Counted from the stretch's first letter, positions 30,877 to 40,007 are shown. The stretch is DNA of 64,000 nt from Thermoanaerobaculaceae bacterium (GCA_013388425.1 JACADV010000035.1:1-64000); one strand, 5' to 3'. The notes: generated by a model from the sequence alone, not told the origin. Translations and numbers: made by a program.

Positions 30877-33219
30877 TCAGGTGCGCAGAGTAGTATGACG
30901 GTTCGCCGCCAGGAGGGTAAACACCACTGTGGGTGTCCACGCCGCCAGCGCGGGGTGGAGCAGCGAGACTTCCCCCAGCTTGGTGAACAGCGCCGTGGCT
31001 CCAAAGTACGCCATGCCCAGGGTGAGGGCAACGGCCAGACCGCGCACCGTGCCGCGGTGGGCGCCACTGCCGAAGGCGAAGGGGAGGGCGAGCCAGGAGA
31101 GCAGGAAGAGGCTCGCCGGGTAGGCCAGCTTGAGGTGGAGCTGCACGACCTGGCGATCCACCCGGTACCCCGCCGTGCGCAGCAGCAGCACGTAGTCGCG
31201 CAGCTCGCGGAAGCTCATCTGCGAGGGGCGGCGGTACTCGCGCCCAAAGTAACTCGGTTCCACGGGCAGCGGGAGGGTCGTGAGCTTGGGGTCGTAGTCG
31301 GAGGAGCCGTCCGCCAGCCAGCGGCGAACCCACCCGCCCTCGGCTCGCCACTCACCATCCACGTAGGCGGCGCGCTGGGCTCCGTAGTGGGCGCGGAGGT
31401 TGAGGCGGGTGCCGAAGACGTAGACCGAGGGGCGCAGCAAGGTGTTGGTGTCGGGGTCGTACTGGATGAAATTCACGAGCGTACGCCCGTCGGGGAGGAA
31501 CAACCACGGTCGGTCGGTGGCCCGGTAGGAGCGAGCCACGCGGCGGCCGCGGATGATGTCCTCCAGGCGCTGGGCATCGCGGTTGCTGCGCTGCACGACT
31601 GAATCGCTCAGGAGGAAGAGGCCAACCCCCAGCAGGGCTGCGAGGAGGAGGAGGGGGGCGGCCACACGGGTGAGGGGCACGCCGGCAGCCTTGAGGGCGG
31701 TGGCCTCGTTGTGCCGGTCCAGGAGGGTCGCGGTGCCAAGGAAGGCGACGAGGAAGGAGATGGGCACGATGTCGTGGAGGATCTGGGGGAGCGAGAGGAG
31801 GTAGTAGGAGACCACCGTGACCAGGGGTACTGAGTTCTTCTGGATCTCGTCCAGCTGCTCGGAAAACTTCACCGTGATGGCGATGCCCACCACCGCCAGG
31901 AGTACCGCGAAGAAGAAGGCCAGGCACTGCCGCAACAGATAGGCGTCCAGGATGCCCAGGAACTGGGGGAAGGGTGCTGTCCCCCGCGCGGCAGGGTCGG
32001 AGTTGGCCCAGCGAAACTTGTCAGTGTGTTGCCGCGCCGCAGCGCGGGCACGCACGAGACCGGCGCGCACCGCAGCCACCAGCGGCGCGAGGGGGGATCG
32101 AGTGGAGGGAGCTGCCGAAGCGCGGCGGAGCAGCAGCAGTCCCAGGGCGGAGAGGGCCAGGTCGGCAAGCCATACACCCACGACAACGGGCAGCTTGCCG
32201 GTACGGGCCAGGAGCGTGCCGTTGTTGAGGAGCACGTAGTACGCCAGCACCAGCATCACCGAGGCCGTGAGCCCGAACCCTCGGCCGCCCCGACGGTTGC
32301 GCAATCCCAGCGGGAACGCTACGAGGCAGAACGCGACGCTCGCCAGGGGGATGGCTACCCGCTTGTGCAGCTCCACCAAAGCATCGCGTCGTGCCTGGGG
32401 TTCCCGCTCCGGGTCCCTCGCCCGGGCCACAAGCGCCCGCCAGTTGCTGGCGCGCACGCCCAGGTCCCTCTGGACCGCAGCCCCCGCTGGCGGGGACAGG
32501 CGGATGCTCAGCTCTCGGTTGGAGGTGCGTTGCGCGGCCTCGGGGCGGGACGGCTTCAAGACGTAGGTGGCCGTGTCCGCCAGGTTGAGCCAGGTGGCAC
32601 CATCGCGGGGATCCTCGGCCACCACGCCGGTCTCGGCGGTGATGAGTCGCTCCTCGGTGGGGCTGCTGAGATCGAAGAGCAGCACCCCGTTCCAGCGGCT
32701 GCCGTCCTTGTCCAGCTGCTCCACATAGAGGAGGTAGCCGGGAAAGCTCTCGGTGAAGGCGCGGGGCTCCACCGTTGCCGAAGCCCCCGACAACGCCACC
32801 CGCGCCGTCCGCTCCACGATACCGCGGTTGCCGATGGGCACCAGCACCACCGTCACCCACGCGTCCACCAGGGCCAGCGCGAGCGCCAGCACCAGCAGCG
32901 GGCGCAGGATCTGCCCCGGCCGCACCCCACAGGCCTGCAGTGCCACCACCTCCGAGTCGGCGGCGAGGCGCCCAGCCGTGGTGACCACCGCAAAGAGCAG
33001 CGCCATGGGCACGGTGAGTGCCAGCACGTGGGGCACCGCCAGGAGCAGAAGTGCCAGCACGTCCCCAGCCGCCACGTCCCGCGCCGTGAGCAGGTCCGCC
33101 AGGGTGAAGAGCGAGCGGATGAGGAGCAGAAACGTGGTGGTGGCGAGGGCTAGAAGGAAGTTGGGCAGCGCCTCGAGCACCACCGAGCGGAAGAGAATGG
33201 CGCGGTTGCCCAGTCCCAT
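30877..33219 (-). CDS. single-chain LptF-LptG lipopolysaccharide export permease
   Basis: A 780-residue protein made of two LptF/G-family halves. In LPS export, LptF and LptG form the inner-membrane permease above the LptB ATPase. Half 1 (~1-370) starts NRAILFRSVVLEALPNFLLAL and contains DSEVVALQACGVRPGQILRP; half 2 (~410-780) starts ILDAYLLRQCLAFFFAVLL and contains DRHNEATALKAAGVPLTRVA. These are the paired conserved cytoplasmic loop motifs. Each half has about six membrane helices around a periplasmic beta-jellyroll. In most bacteria these are separate genes. LptB and LptC/A are encoded at 45-48 kb. Confidence 0.9.
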   Translation of the reverse strand: MGLGNRAILFRSVVLEALPNFLLALATTTFLLLIRSLFTLADLLTARDVAAGDVLALLLLAVPHVLALTVPMALLFAVVTTAGRLAADSEVVALQACGVRPGQILRPLLVLALALALVDAWVTVVLVPIGNRGIVERTARVALSGASATVEPRAFTESFPGYLLYVEQLDKDGSRWNGVLLFDLSSPTEERLITAETGVVAEDPRDGATWLNLADTATYVLKPSRPEAAQRTSNRELSIRLSPPAGAAVQRDLGVRASNWRALVARARDPEREPQARRDALVELHKRVAIPLASVAFCLVAFPLGLRNRRGGRGFGLTASVMLVLAYYVLLNNGTLLARTGKLPVVVGVWLADLALSALGLLLLRRASAAPSTRSPLAPLVAAVRAGLVRARAAARQHTDKFRWANSDPAARGTAPFPQFLGILDAYLLRQCLAFFFAVLLAVVGIAITVKFSEQLDEIQKNSVPLVTVVSYYLLSLPQILHDIVPISFLVAFLGTATLLDRHNEATALKAAGVPLTRVAAPLLLLAALLGVGLFLLSDSVVQRSNRDAQRLEDIIRGRRVARSYRATDRPWLFLPDGRTLVNFIQYDPDTNTLLRPSVYVFGTRLNLRAHYGAQRAAYVDGEWRAEGGWVRRWLADGSSDYDPKLTTLPLPVEPSYFGREYRRPSQMSFRELRDYVLLLRTAGYRVDRQVVQLHLKLAYPASLFLLSWLALPFAFGSGAHRGTVRGLAVALTLGMAYFGATALFTKLGEVSLLHPALAAWTPTVVFTLLAANRHTTLRT

Positions 33220-33227
33220 GGGGCGCC

Positions 33228-33256
33228 ATCTTACGCCATGCCGGGCGTGCTGTCGA
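33228..33256 (-). promoter_or_regulatory. promoter of lptFG, leaderless spacing
   Basis: On the minus strand TCGACA (33251-33256, five of six consensus bases), 17 bases, TAAGAT (33228-33233), then eight bases to the ATG. Confidence 0.6.
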
Positions 33257-33506
33257 AAGGCGCCCTGGCGGTTGCCGGGCGGGCTTGTGGGATCCTAGCG
33301 CGAGTTGCAAGGTCCGATAAGAAATATTATGTCACATTCAACCCACGAAAAAGCCCCAACGCCCCAGATGGCGCTTGCAATCACCCTGCTCCCCTGCCAC
33401 TGACGTTCGACCCAGTGCAACGCGCGGCACTCTGGCGCGCTGGGAAAGTTCGGCCAGGTTGGCGCGGGGTCGTTGGGCTGCCGGCGACTTGGTGCGGCCC
33501 GGAAAA
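33257..33506. other. intergenic region with AT-rich island
   Basis: About 250 bases between the lptFG promoter and the end of parB. Bases 33311-33360 are only ~42% GC in a ~70% GC setting and contain AAATATTATG; the minus strand reads CATAAT at 33326-33331, a good -10 match without a clear -35. No open frame, tRNA or parS-like palindrome was found. Confidence 0.4.
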
Positions 33507-34439
33507 CTAGCTCGAGGGTTTGCTGGCGAGCTGATTCAGTCGCTCGTCCAGTTCGCCGGCGCGCAGACGCCGCAGCAGCTCCTCCAGCGTCTGGATGACC
33601 TCGTCCCGGCTCACATTCGGGCGGCGAATGGAAAGGGACAGGTGGATGGGCGCGTCGGGAGCTGGCTTGAAGCGCAGGCTCAACGGGCGAAAACCGGAAC
33701 GCGAGGCGGTGGGGTCCTGCCCTCCTCCGGCCTCTGCCGCCTCGTCGATGGGGGTGGCCGCCGAAGGCGCCCGCAGCGCCGCGCGGGCGCCTTCGCGATC
33801 CAGGTTCCCCTCCACGATCTCCTGGATGAGGCGCTCCATCTCGGGGATGGAACCAGCCCTTGCCACGAGCAGCAGCACGCTCTTGGCGGTGATGTCGGCA
33901 TGCCGACACAGGTCGCGGAGTGCCGGCGGGATGTGGAGGAGTTGCAGCGTCTCGGTGACCGACGTGCGCGAGCGGCCCACGGCGTGCGCCACCTGCTCGT
34001 GGGTGTAGCCGTACTTCTCCACCAGCGCCCGGTACCCCTCCGCCTCTTCGAAGGGCGTGAGGTCCTTGCGCTGGAGGTTTTCCACCAGGGCCAGCTCTAG
34101 CGCTTGCTGATCGGTGGCGGTGACCTCGATGCAGGGGACCTCACGCAGGCCTGCGGCCAGGGCTGCGCGGAAGCGGCGCTCTCCGGCCACGAGCTGGTAG
34201 CCGCGGCCGCTGGGGTGACGCCGCACCAGGAGTGGTTCCAGGACGCCGCGGGCCCGGATGGACTCGGCCAACTCGCCAATGTCCCCCAGGGCCGAGCGCG
34301 GCTGCTCGCGGTTGGCCTCGATCTCCTCTACCGACAGCATCATCCCCACTCCGGTGACGGAGTGGTTGGTGATCTCGTCAACGAAGTGGCGATCGTGGCG
34401 CATCTTGCGAAAATCGGGCAGGCCGCGGCGGCTAGACAC
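33507..34439 (-). CDS. parB: chromosome-partitioning protein ParB
   Basis: A 310-residue centromere-binding CTPase. The N-terminal CTP-binding region holds IRARGVLEPLLVRRHPSGRGYQLVAGERRFRAA in two motif pieces (GVLEPLLVR and GERRFRAA), then ENLQRKDLTPFEEAEGY, and a helix-turn-helix (YTHEQVAHAVGRSRTSVTETLQLL). The last ~60 residues form the dimerisation region after a poorly conserved linker. GTG at 34439 overlaps the end of parA. No parS site (TGTTTCACGTGAAACA-like) was seen nearby. Confidence 0.93.
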   Translation of the reverse strand: MSSRRGLPDFRKMRHDRHFVDEITNHSVTGVGMMLSVEEIEANREQPRSALGDIGELAESIRARGVLEPLLVRRHPSGRGYQLVAGERRFRAALAAGLREVPCIEVTATDQQALELALVENLQRKDLTPFEEAEGYRALVEKYGYTHEQVAHAVGRSRTSVTETLQLLHIPPALRDLCRHADITAKSVLLLVARAGSIPEMERLIQEIVEGNLDREGARAALRAPSAATPIDEAAEAGGGQDPTASRSGFRPLSLRFKPAPDAPIHLSLSIRRPNVSRDEVIQTLEELLRRLRAGELDERLNQLASKPSS

Positions 34440-35184
34440 GAGCCAACACCTCCTCGCAGAGGGCGTAGTACTCCAGGGCACCGGAAGACTCGGGCGCGTG
34501 TTCGAAAATGGAGGCTCGGTACGCTGGGCTTTCCTCCAGACGCACGGAGCGGCTGATGACGGTCTTGAAGAGCTTGGGGCCGAAGACCTGGGCAATTTGC
34601 TCCAGGGTGTCCCGGGCCAGGAGGGTGCGACGGTCGTGGAGAGTGATGAGCACGCCCAGGATCTGCAGGTCGGGGTTGGCGCGGGACTTGACCTTTTCCA
34701 CGGTTTCCAGAAGGTCGTCGGTCCCCTCCAGGGCAAAGTACGAGGACTGGATGGGGATCAGCAGGTGCGAGGCGGCGACCATGGCGTTGACCGTGGCCAG
34801 TCCCAGGGTGGGCGGGGTGTCGATGATGATGTAGTCGAAGGGGATCTCCAGCTTGGCAAGCCGGTCCTTGAGCCGGAAGGGGGCGTCCAGCTCCCCCACC
34901 AGGGCAGTTTCCAGCTTGGCCAGAGCAATGCGCGCAGGGGCCAGATGCAGCCCCGGGACGCTCGTGGGCAGGATCACCTCGCCCAGCGGCAAGCCGTCCA
35001 CCAGCACGTCGAACATGGAGGCGTGCAGTTCCCGGGGATCGGCAAAGGAAATCGTGGTGTTGGCCTGGGGGTCCAGGTCCACCAGGAGCGTCTTGAACCC
35101 CTTGTGTGCCATTCCGGCAGCCAGGTTGATGGCCGTGGTCGTCTTCCCCACCCCACCCTTTTGATTGGCAATGGCGATGATCAT
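34432..35184 (-). CDS. parA: chromosome-partitioning ATPase ParA
   Basis: A 250-residue Walker-type ATPase that works with ParB to separate replicated chromosomes. The deviant Walker A is NQKGGVGKTTTA starting at residue 8, preceded by MIIAIA, and Walker A' and B are LLVDLDPQAN and YIIIDTPPTLGLATVNAM. Short ParA proteins like this lack an N-terminal DNA-binding domain and belong to chromosomal systems. The ATG at 35184 is chosen since homology begins there; an upstream start would add ten residues. Confidence 0.93.
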   Translation of the reverse strand: MIIAIANQKGGVGKTTTAINLAAGMAHKGFKTLLVDLDPQANTTISFADPRELHASMFDVLVDGLPLGEVILPTSVPGLHLAPARIALAKLETALVGELDAPFRLKDRLAKLEIPFDYIIIDTPPTLGLATVNAMVAASHLLIPIQSSYFALEGTDDLLETVEKVKSRANPDLQILGVLITLHDRRTLLARDTLEQIAQVFGPKLFKTVISRSVRLEESPAYRASIFEHAPESSGALEYYALCEEVLARV

Positions 35185-35261
35185 GGTACGCGAAGGCCCT
35201 CGATCCAGGCGCAACGATAGCGAGGCGGTGGAAGGGTGTCAATCCAGCCGGACAAGCGGCG

Positions 35262-35777
35262 CTACATCTTGTACTTGCCCAGCTCCTCGGGGGTGAGCGA
35301 CTCGAGCCACTCGCGGATCTGCGATTCGCTGGCCTCGTGGTTGCTGAAGTCCACGGCGTGCGCATCGCGAAACACCGACTCGGCCACGCGGATGGCGGCA
35401 CCGCACCGGAGCGCCAGGGCAATGGCATCGGAGGGGCGGGCATCCACGTCCACCTTCCGCCCCTCCTGCGTACGCAGCGCCACCGTGGCGTGGAAGGTGT
35501 TCTCGATGAGCGAGTGCACCGTCACGCTCTCCACCACCGCCCCCAGCCGCTCGATGACGCTGCGCAGCAGGTCGTGGGTCATGGGGCGGGGCGTCTGGAT
35601 CCCCTCCAACTGCAGGGCAATGGCGTTGGCTTCGAAAACCCCGATCCAGATGGGGAGGTAGACGTTCTCGGCGGGCTTCTTCAAGATGACGATGGGCGTG
35701 TTGGACACGGGGTCCAGGATCAACCCACGAATCTCCACCTCCGAGAGGGTGCGTGCGTCGAGGGGTTCGTCACTCAC
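35262..35777 (-). CDS. bifunctional nuclease family protein (DUF151)
   Basis: About 171 residues. The family is named after a plant protein with RNase and DNase activity; bacterial function is unproven. The core is RGLILDPVSNTPIVILK, YLPIWIGVFEANAIALQLEG, MTHDLLRSVIERLGA, FHATVAL and RPSDAIALALRCGAAI, all typical of DUF151. A GTG at 35777 with an upstream TTGACA promoter is preferred over a TTG further out. It is followed by parA and preceded by miaB. Confidence 0.88.
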   Translation of the reverse strand: MSDEPLDARTLSEVEIRGLILDPVSNTPIVILKKPAENVYLPIWIGVFEANAIALQLEGIQTPRPMTHDLLRSVIERLGAVVESVTVHSLIENTFHATVALRTQEGRKVDVDARPSDAIALALRCGAAIRVAESVFRDAHAVDFSNHEASESQIREWLESLTPEELGKYKM

Positions 35778-35783
35778 ACCCCC

Positions 35784-35812
35784 AATGTCAGGCCGCAATG
35801 GCGATATGTCAA
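35784..35812 (-). promoter_or_regulatory. promoter of DUF151 gene, leaderless spacing
   Basis: On the minus strand a perfect TTGACA (35807-35812), 17 bases, GACATT (35784-35789), then six bases to the GTG. The -35 covers the last codons of miaB. Confidence 0.5.
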
Positions 35813-37167
35813 GTGCCGCTTAAGGCCTCGGCGGCGCAGGCCGGTTGCTGCACCGGCTCGCCCAGGAGTGCGTGGGCAGTGGCATCGGTGATGCGCATGG
35901 GCACCAGCGAGCCAGCCTGGATCCCCGGCCAGGCGGCAAAGTTCACCACGCGGTTGTCGTCTCCCCTCCCCTGCCACACCCCCTCACCACGACGAGCTGG
36001 CCCGTCCACCAGCACCTCCACCGTGCTGCCCACCAGGGCGCGGTTGAGTTGGCGCTGGATCTCGCCCTGGAGGGCAAAGAGCTGCTCGATACGGCGGCTC
36101 GCCACGGCGCGGCTGACACGGTCCGGGTAGCGGGCAGCAGGGGTACGGGGGCGGGGGGAATAGACGAAGGCGTAGAGCTGGCCGAAGCGCACCGCCTCCA
36201 CGGCAGTCAGCGTCTCGGCAAAATCCGCCTCGCTCTCTCCTGGAAAGCCGACGATAATGTCGGTGGAGAGCGTCACATCCGGCAGGGCCGTGCGAATGCG
36301 GCTCACCAGCTCCAGGTACTCCTCGCGGGTGTACCCGCGCCGCATGCGTCGGAGGATGGCGCTGGAGCCCGACTGGAGCGGCAGGTGCAGGTAGCGACCC
36401 CGCCTCGGGATCCGGGAAAGTATGCGTATCAGTTTGTCAGTAAAGAACTTAGGATGCGACGTGAGGAACTGGAGGCGCCAGAACCCGCTCCCCTCGGCAA
36501 GCTTCTCCAAAAGGTCGGCAAAGTCTGCGCCGGTTTCGGGGCATCGGTAGGCGTTAACCGTCTGGCCCAGCAGGGTGATCTCGCTGCCTGGCTGAACCGT
36601 GCCGATGTGCTCCACCTCCCGGACAATGGCCTCGAGGGGTCGTGACTGCTCGTGGCCACGCGTGTACGGCACCACGCAGAAGGTGCAGTGCTGGCTGCAG
36701 CCACGCACGGCGGTGACGAAGTGGCGGTGCGAGCCGGTCCGGTCGATGGGCAAGGCATCGGGATCCTGCTGGGGGGCAAAGCCGGTCCACTCGCGCTGCT
36801 GCGAGCTCACCGCCGCCCGGATGGCTGCCCGGAGGTCGCCGATCCGCCCCGGCCCGAGCACGAAGGCAAGATCAGCGTGGGAGGCCAGCAGGCGGGCGCC
36901 CTCCTGCTCGGCCACGCAGCCGCACAGGCCGGTGAGCTGCGGGCGTCCCGCCTCGCGCCGGGCGCGACGCAGCTCCCCCAGACGGGTCAACACCTTCTGG
37001 ACCGCCTTGTCGCGCACGGAACAGGTGTTGAGGAGCACCACGTCGGCCTCCTCCGCCCTGGCCGCCGTCACCAGCCCGAGAGTGCGCAGCTCCCCCTCCA
37101 GGCGCTGGCTGTCCAGCACGTTCATCTGACAACCCCAGGTCTCCACACAGTACGTGCGCAGCTGCAA
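35809..37167 (-). CDS. miaB: tRNA-2-methylthio-N6-dimethylallyladenosine synthase MiaB
   Basis: A 452-residue radical-SAM methylthiotransferase that adds a methylthio group to i6A37 of tRNAs reading UNN codons. The N-terminal UPF0004 domain has three cluster cysteines (TWGCQMN, LNTCSVRD, GLCGCVAEQ). The radical-SAM motif is RGCSQHCTFCVVPYTRG (~residue 153), followed by LLGQTVNAY and LHLPLQSGSS. A TRAM domain closes the protein (SLVPMRITDA). Start is a TTG preceded by GGGGAAGGG; no ATG or GTG fits the family N-terminus. Confidence 0.94.
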   Translation of the reverse strand: MQLRTYCVETWGCQMNVLDSQRLEGELRTLGLVTAARAEEADVVLLNTCSVRDKAVQKVLTRLGELRRARREAGRPQLTGLCGCVAEQEGARLLASHADLAFVLGPGRIGDLRAAIRAAVSSQQREWTGFAPQQDPDALPIDRTGSHRHFVTAVRGCSQHCTFCVVPYTRGHEQSRPLEAIVREVEHIGTVQPGSEITLLGQTVNAYRCPETGADFADLLEKLAEGSGFWRLQFLTSHPKFFTDKLIRILSRIPRRGRYLHLPLQSGSSAILRRMRRGYTREEYLELVSRIRTALPDVTLSTDIIVGFPGESEADFAETLTAVEAVRFGQLYAFVYSPRPRTPAARYPDRVSRAVASRRIEQLFALQGEIQRQLNRALVGSTVEVLVDGPARRGEGVWQGRGDDNRVVNFAAWPGIQAGSLVPMRITDATAHALLGEPVQQPACAAEALSGT

Positions 37168-37224
37168 CCCTTCCCCGTCCTTTCTCCACGGCTGCCGCGA
37201 GCCCCTTCCCAGCGACGTGGGTGC

Positions 37225-37854
37225 CTACTCCTGCACAGCTCCCCCGGTCGTGGGGCGGCGGGGGGCGGTGCCCCGGAACCAGCCGGGGAGGGCGCCGTTT
37301 CGCAGCGCCTCGTCGCGCACCTTGTCGGGGGCGGTGCGGGCCTGCTCCAAGCGCTCTCGCGCCGCCTGCAGGTCTGCCAGCGCCTGATCCCAGGCGGGCT
37401 TCACCACCCCGTCGCGCAGAGCGGGATCGTCGGTACTGTAGAACTCGTTCTGGAGCCGGGCGGTTTCCGCCTCCAGCCGGCGAACCTCCGCCTCCGCCTG
37501 CTCCAGTTCGGCCTGGGCCTCCCAGTAGCGCTCCTGCCAGTAAGCCTGTTTCTGCTCGGCCTCGGCATCGGCCTGCTCCGCGCCCTCCGTGTCCACGGGG
37601 GGCCCGGCCTTCGCGATGGTGAGCTCCACCCCCGTCGCCAGCGTCTTCAACGACTCGTTGGTGATCGTCCGCCCCTCGCTCCCTTCCGGGAGTCGCAACT
37701 TAATGCGGCGCGCCAACTCGGCCAAGGAACCGGGGCGCGAGGACGTGCCGGCGCTGGAGGGGGCCAAGAGCGAGATGGGGGTTGGGGTTGGCGTTGGTGT
37801 TGGCGCCGGTGGCGTCTCGGCGGCGGCGAGCAAGGCGGCAAAAATCATCCACAT
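37225..37854 (-). CDS. exported coiled-coil protein of unknown function
   Basis: A 209-residue protein with a short signal peptide (MWMIFAALLAAAE), a Thr-Pro repeat directly after it (APTPTPTPTPIS), and a long coiled coil at ~95-180 (QAYWQERYWEAQAELEQAEAEVRRLEAE and similar heptads, rich in E, A, Q and R). A conserved-looking stretch LAELARRIKLRLP lies before it. Probably periplasmic. It is placed between the cupin gene and miaB in the long minus-strand series. Function unknown. Confidence 0.65.
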   Translation of the reverse strand: MWMIFAALLAAAETPPAPTPTPTPTPISLLAPSSAGTSSRPGSLAELARRIKLRLPEGSEGRTITNESLKTLATGVELTIAKAGPPVDTEGAEQADAEAEQKQAYWQERYWEAQAELEQAEAEVRRLEAETARLQNEFYSTDDPALRDGVVKPAWDQALADLQAARERLEQARTAPDKVRDEALRNGALPGWFRGTAPRRPTTGGAVQE

Positions 37855-37872
37855 AACGACCTCCCGAGAGAG

Positions 37873-38238
37873 CTACGGAGCGCTCGTACCGCTGCGGCCG
37901 TACCGATCCTCGAGGCGGACCACATCCCCCAGTTCGGGGGTGGAAACCTCCACCAGGCGAACGTCGGTGAGGGCAATGAGCCGGTGGAGCACGCCGGGGG
38001 CAATGTGGCAGGTGTCGCCCGGCCCCAGGAGGCGGCTCTCCAGTTGCCGTTCCCCTGCGTGCGCCCCGATCTGCAGCTCGCAACGCCCCTCGAGCACCCG
38101 CATCGTCTCGTCCTTCACCTCATGATACTGCAGGGAGAGGGCGTGTCCAGCGCGAACCGTGAGGATCTTGCCCACGTAGCGATCCGTCTCGGCAAAGATC
38201 TCTTCCCCACCCCACGGTTTCTCCACGAATCGGCTCAC
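37873..38238 (-). CDS. mannose-6-phosphate isomerase-type cupin
   Basis: A 121-residue single-domain cupin of the type found at the C-terminus of GDP-mannose pyrophosphorylase/phosphomannose isomerase. Starts VEKPWGGEEIFAET; metal-binding histidines occur in LSLQYHEVKDETMRVLEG and CHIAPGVLHRL. It may isomerise or bind a phosphorylated sugar. It overlaps ptsI by four bases; a phosphohexomutase gene is present at 60-62 kb. The exact reaction is not proven. Confidence 0.8.
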   Translation of the reverse strand: MSRFVEKPWGGEEIFAETDRYVGKILTVRAGHALSLQYHEVKDETMRVLEGRCELQIGAHAGERQLESRLLGPGDTCHIAPGVLHRLIALTDVRLVEVSTPELGDVVRLEDRYGRSGTSAP

Positions 38239-40007
38239 GGCTGAATCCTCACTTTCAGGTGCGACAACAACCCCGACAGTTGCTCCAGGAGGAATTCCTC
38301 CACCGCCTTGGCCGACGCCAGCTGCAGGGCGCGCTGGGCGATCCGCCGCGCTTCGCGGTACTGCAGGGCACGGATCAGACCCCGCACCACGGGCAACGCG
38401 GCAGGGTGCATGGACAGCTCCTGGATCCCAAGCCCCACCAGGACTGGAACCGCCAGGGGATCTCCAGCCATTTCACCGCACAGAGAAACGGGGATGCGCG
38501 CCGCACCCGCTGCCTCCACCACCCGCCGCAGCAGGTGCAGCACGGCCGGGTGGAACGGCCGGTAGAGGGCGGCCACCTGCTCGTTGCCCCGGTCCACCGC
38601 CAGCGTGTACTGGGTGAGGTCGTTGGTCCCCACGGCAAAGAAATCCACCTCAGGGGCGAGCCGGTCGGCCACGATGGCAGCCGCGGGCACTTCGATCATC
38701 ACCCCAAACTCGAACCTCTCGGGAACGGCGTAGCCCTCCTGCACCAACTCCCTGCGCACCCGCTGGAAGAAGATCCGCACCGTCCGCACTTCCTCCAGGC
38801 TGCTGACCATGGGCACGAGGACGCGCAGCCGCTGGGGAGCCGCCGCACCGGCGCGCAGGAGGGCCCGGATCTGGGTGCGGAAGAACTCTGGCTTCTGCAG
38901 GCACAGGCGCACGCCGCGCAACCCCAGTACCGGGTTGGTCTCGGGGGAGCCCAGCAGCTCCCTGGCCAGCTTCTTCCCCCCGAGATCGAAGGTGCGGATG
39001 GTCACGGGGGATTCGGGGAAGGCTTCCAGCAACTCCCGGTAGGTGCGCAGCTGCTCCTCCTCGTCGGGGAGCTGGGGGCTGGAGCGGATGAACAGAAATT
39101 CGCTGCGGAACAGGCCGATCCCCTCGGCGCCGGCCTCCCGGGCCGCGGCCAGTTCCCCCGTCAGGTCGATGTTGGCAGCCAGGCGGATCCGCCGGCCATC
39201 GCTGGTCACTGCGGGCAGTTTCGCCAATTGGAGGAGTTCGCGACGCCGCTGCTGGTGTTCCTCGGCGCGCAGTCGGTACACCTGGACCAGGGCCGGGTCC
39301 GGGTCCACCAGCACGTGTCCCTCGAAACCGTCCACGATCACCAGGGTGGCGTCACGCGCACCAGCCACCAGCCCCTCCACCCCCACCACGGCCGGGATCC
39401 CCAACGACCGGGCGATGATCGTGGTGTGGGAGGTGGTGCCCCCCGTCTCCGAGGCAAAGCCGCAGATGTGCTTGGAGGTCATCTGGAGCGCCTGGGACGG
39501 CGGCACGTCGTCGGCAATGACGATGGTGTCCTCGCCGTTGGTACGCCAGCTGGGAGCGAGGCGCCCCTGCAGGGCGCGCTGCAGCTCGGCGGCCACGTCC
39601 AGGAGGTCGGTGCGGCGCTCGCGCAGGTACACGTCGGCCAACTGGTCGAAGCGCGCCAAAAGCTCCCGCACCACGATCTCCAGAGCCGCCTCGGCGTTGA
39701 CGCGGCGGCTGGCAATGGTCTTTTCGATGTCACCCAAGAGGGTGGGATCCTCGAACATGAGGCGGTGGGCGTCGAGAATGGCTGCGTACTCCGGCCCCAC
39801 CTGCCGACGGGTCTCGTCCACCAGTTCGGCAATGTGCCGGGCCGCGCGCCGGGCCGCTTCCCGCAAACGGGCCACCTCGCCTGCCACTTCCTCCAGGCCG
39901 ATGGACTGCTGGCGCACGGCGGCCGGACGGTTCTCGATCACCACCGGGCGGCCGATGGCAATGCCGGGCGAGATCCCCAGCCCCGCGAAGCTGCGCAGCG
40001 TACTCAC
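38235..40007 (-). CDS. ptsI: phosphoenolpyruvate-protein phosphotransferase (Enzyme I)
   Basis: A 590-residue Enzyme I that takes phosphate from PEP and gives it to HPr. N-terminal HPr-binding/phosphohistidine domain with GLGISPGIAIG and the active histidine in TGGTTSHTTIIARSLGIPA (~residue 196). The C-terminal PEP-binding barrel has GIGLFRSEFLFI, GLRGVRLCL, GVMIEVPAA, and the catalytic Cys in PVSLCGEMAGDP. GTG start overlapping HPr. No membrane EIIB/EIIC genes are near, so the relay looks regulatory. Confidence 0.93.
   Translation of the reverse strand: MSTLRSFAGLGISPGIAIGRPVVIENRPAAVRQQSIGLEEVAGEVARLREAARRAARHIAELVDETRRQVGPEYAAILDAHRLMFEDPTLLGDIEKTIASRRVNAEAALEIVVRELLARFDQLADVYLRERRTDLLDVAAELQRALQGRLAPSWRTNGEDTIVIADDVPPSQALQMTSKHICGFASETGGTTSHTTIIARSLGIPAVVGVEGLVAGARDATLVIVDGFEGHVLVDPDPALVQVYRLRAEEHQQRRRELLQLAKLPAVTSDGRRIRLAANIDLTGELAAAREAGAEGIGLFRSEFLFIRSSPQLPDEEEQLRTYRELLEAFPESPVTIRTFDLGGKKLARELLGSPETNPVLGLRGVRLCLQKPEFFRTQIRALLRAGAAAPQRLRVLVPMVSSLEEVRTVRIFFQRVRRELVQEGYAVPERFEFGVMIEVPAAAIVADRLAPEVDFFAVGTNDLTQYTLAVDRGNEQVAALYRPFHPAVLHLLRRVVEAAGAARIPVSLCGEMAGDPLAVPVLVGLGIQELSMHPAALPVVRGLIRALQYREARRIAQRALQLASAKAVEEFLLEQLSGLLSHLKVRIQP

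Noticed and set aside
33220-35261. Possible parS centromere sites or a replication origin near parAB
   Set aside because: No palindrome like TGTTTCACGTGAAACA, no dnaA gene and no DnaA-box cluster were seen by eye.
37760-37815. Short tandem repeat that could be a CRISPR-like or satellite array
   Set aside because: It is the codon repeat for Thr-Pro within a coding gene, with no spacers.
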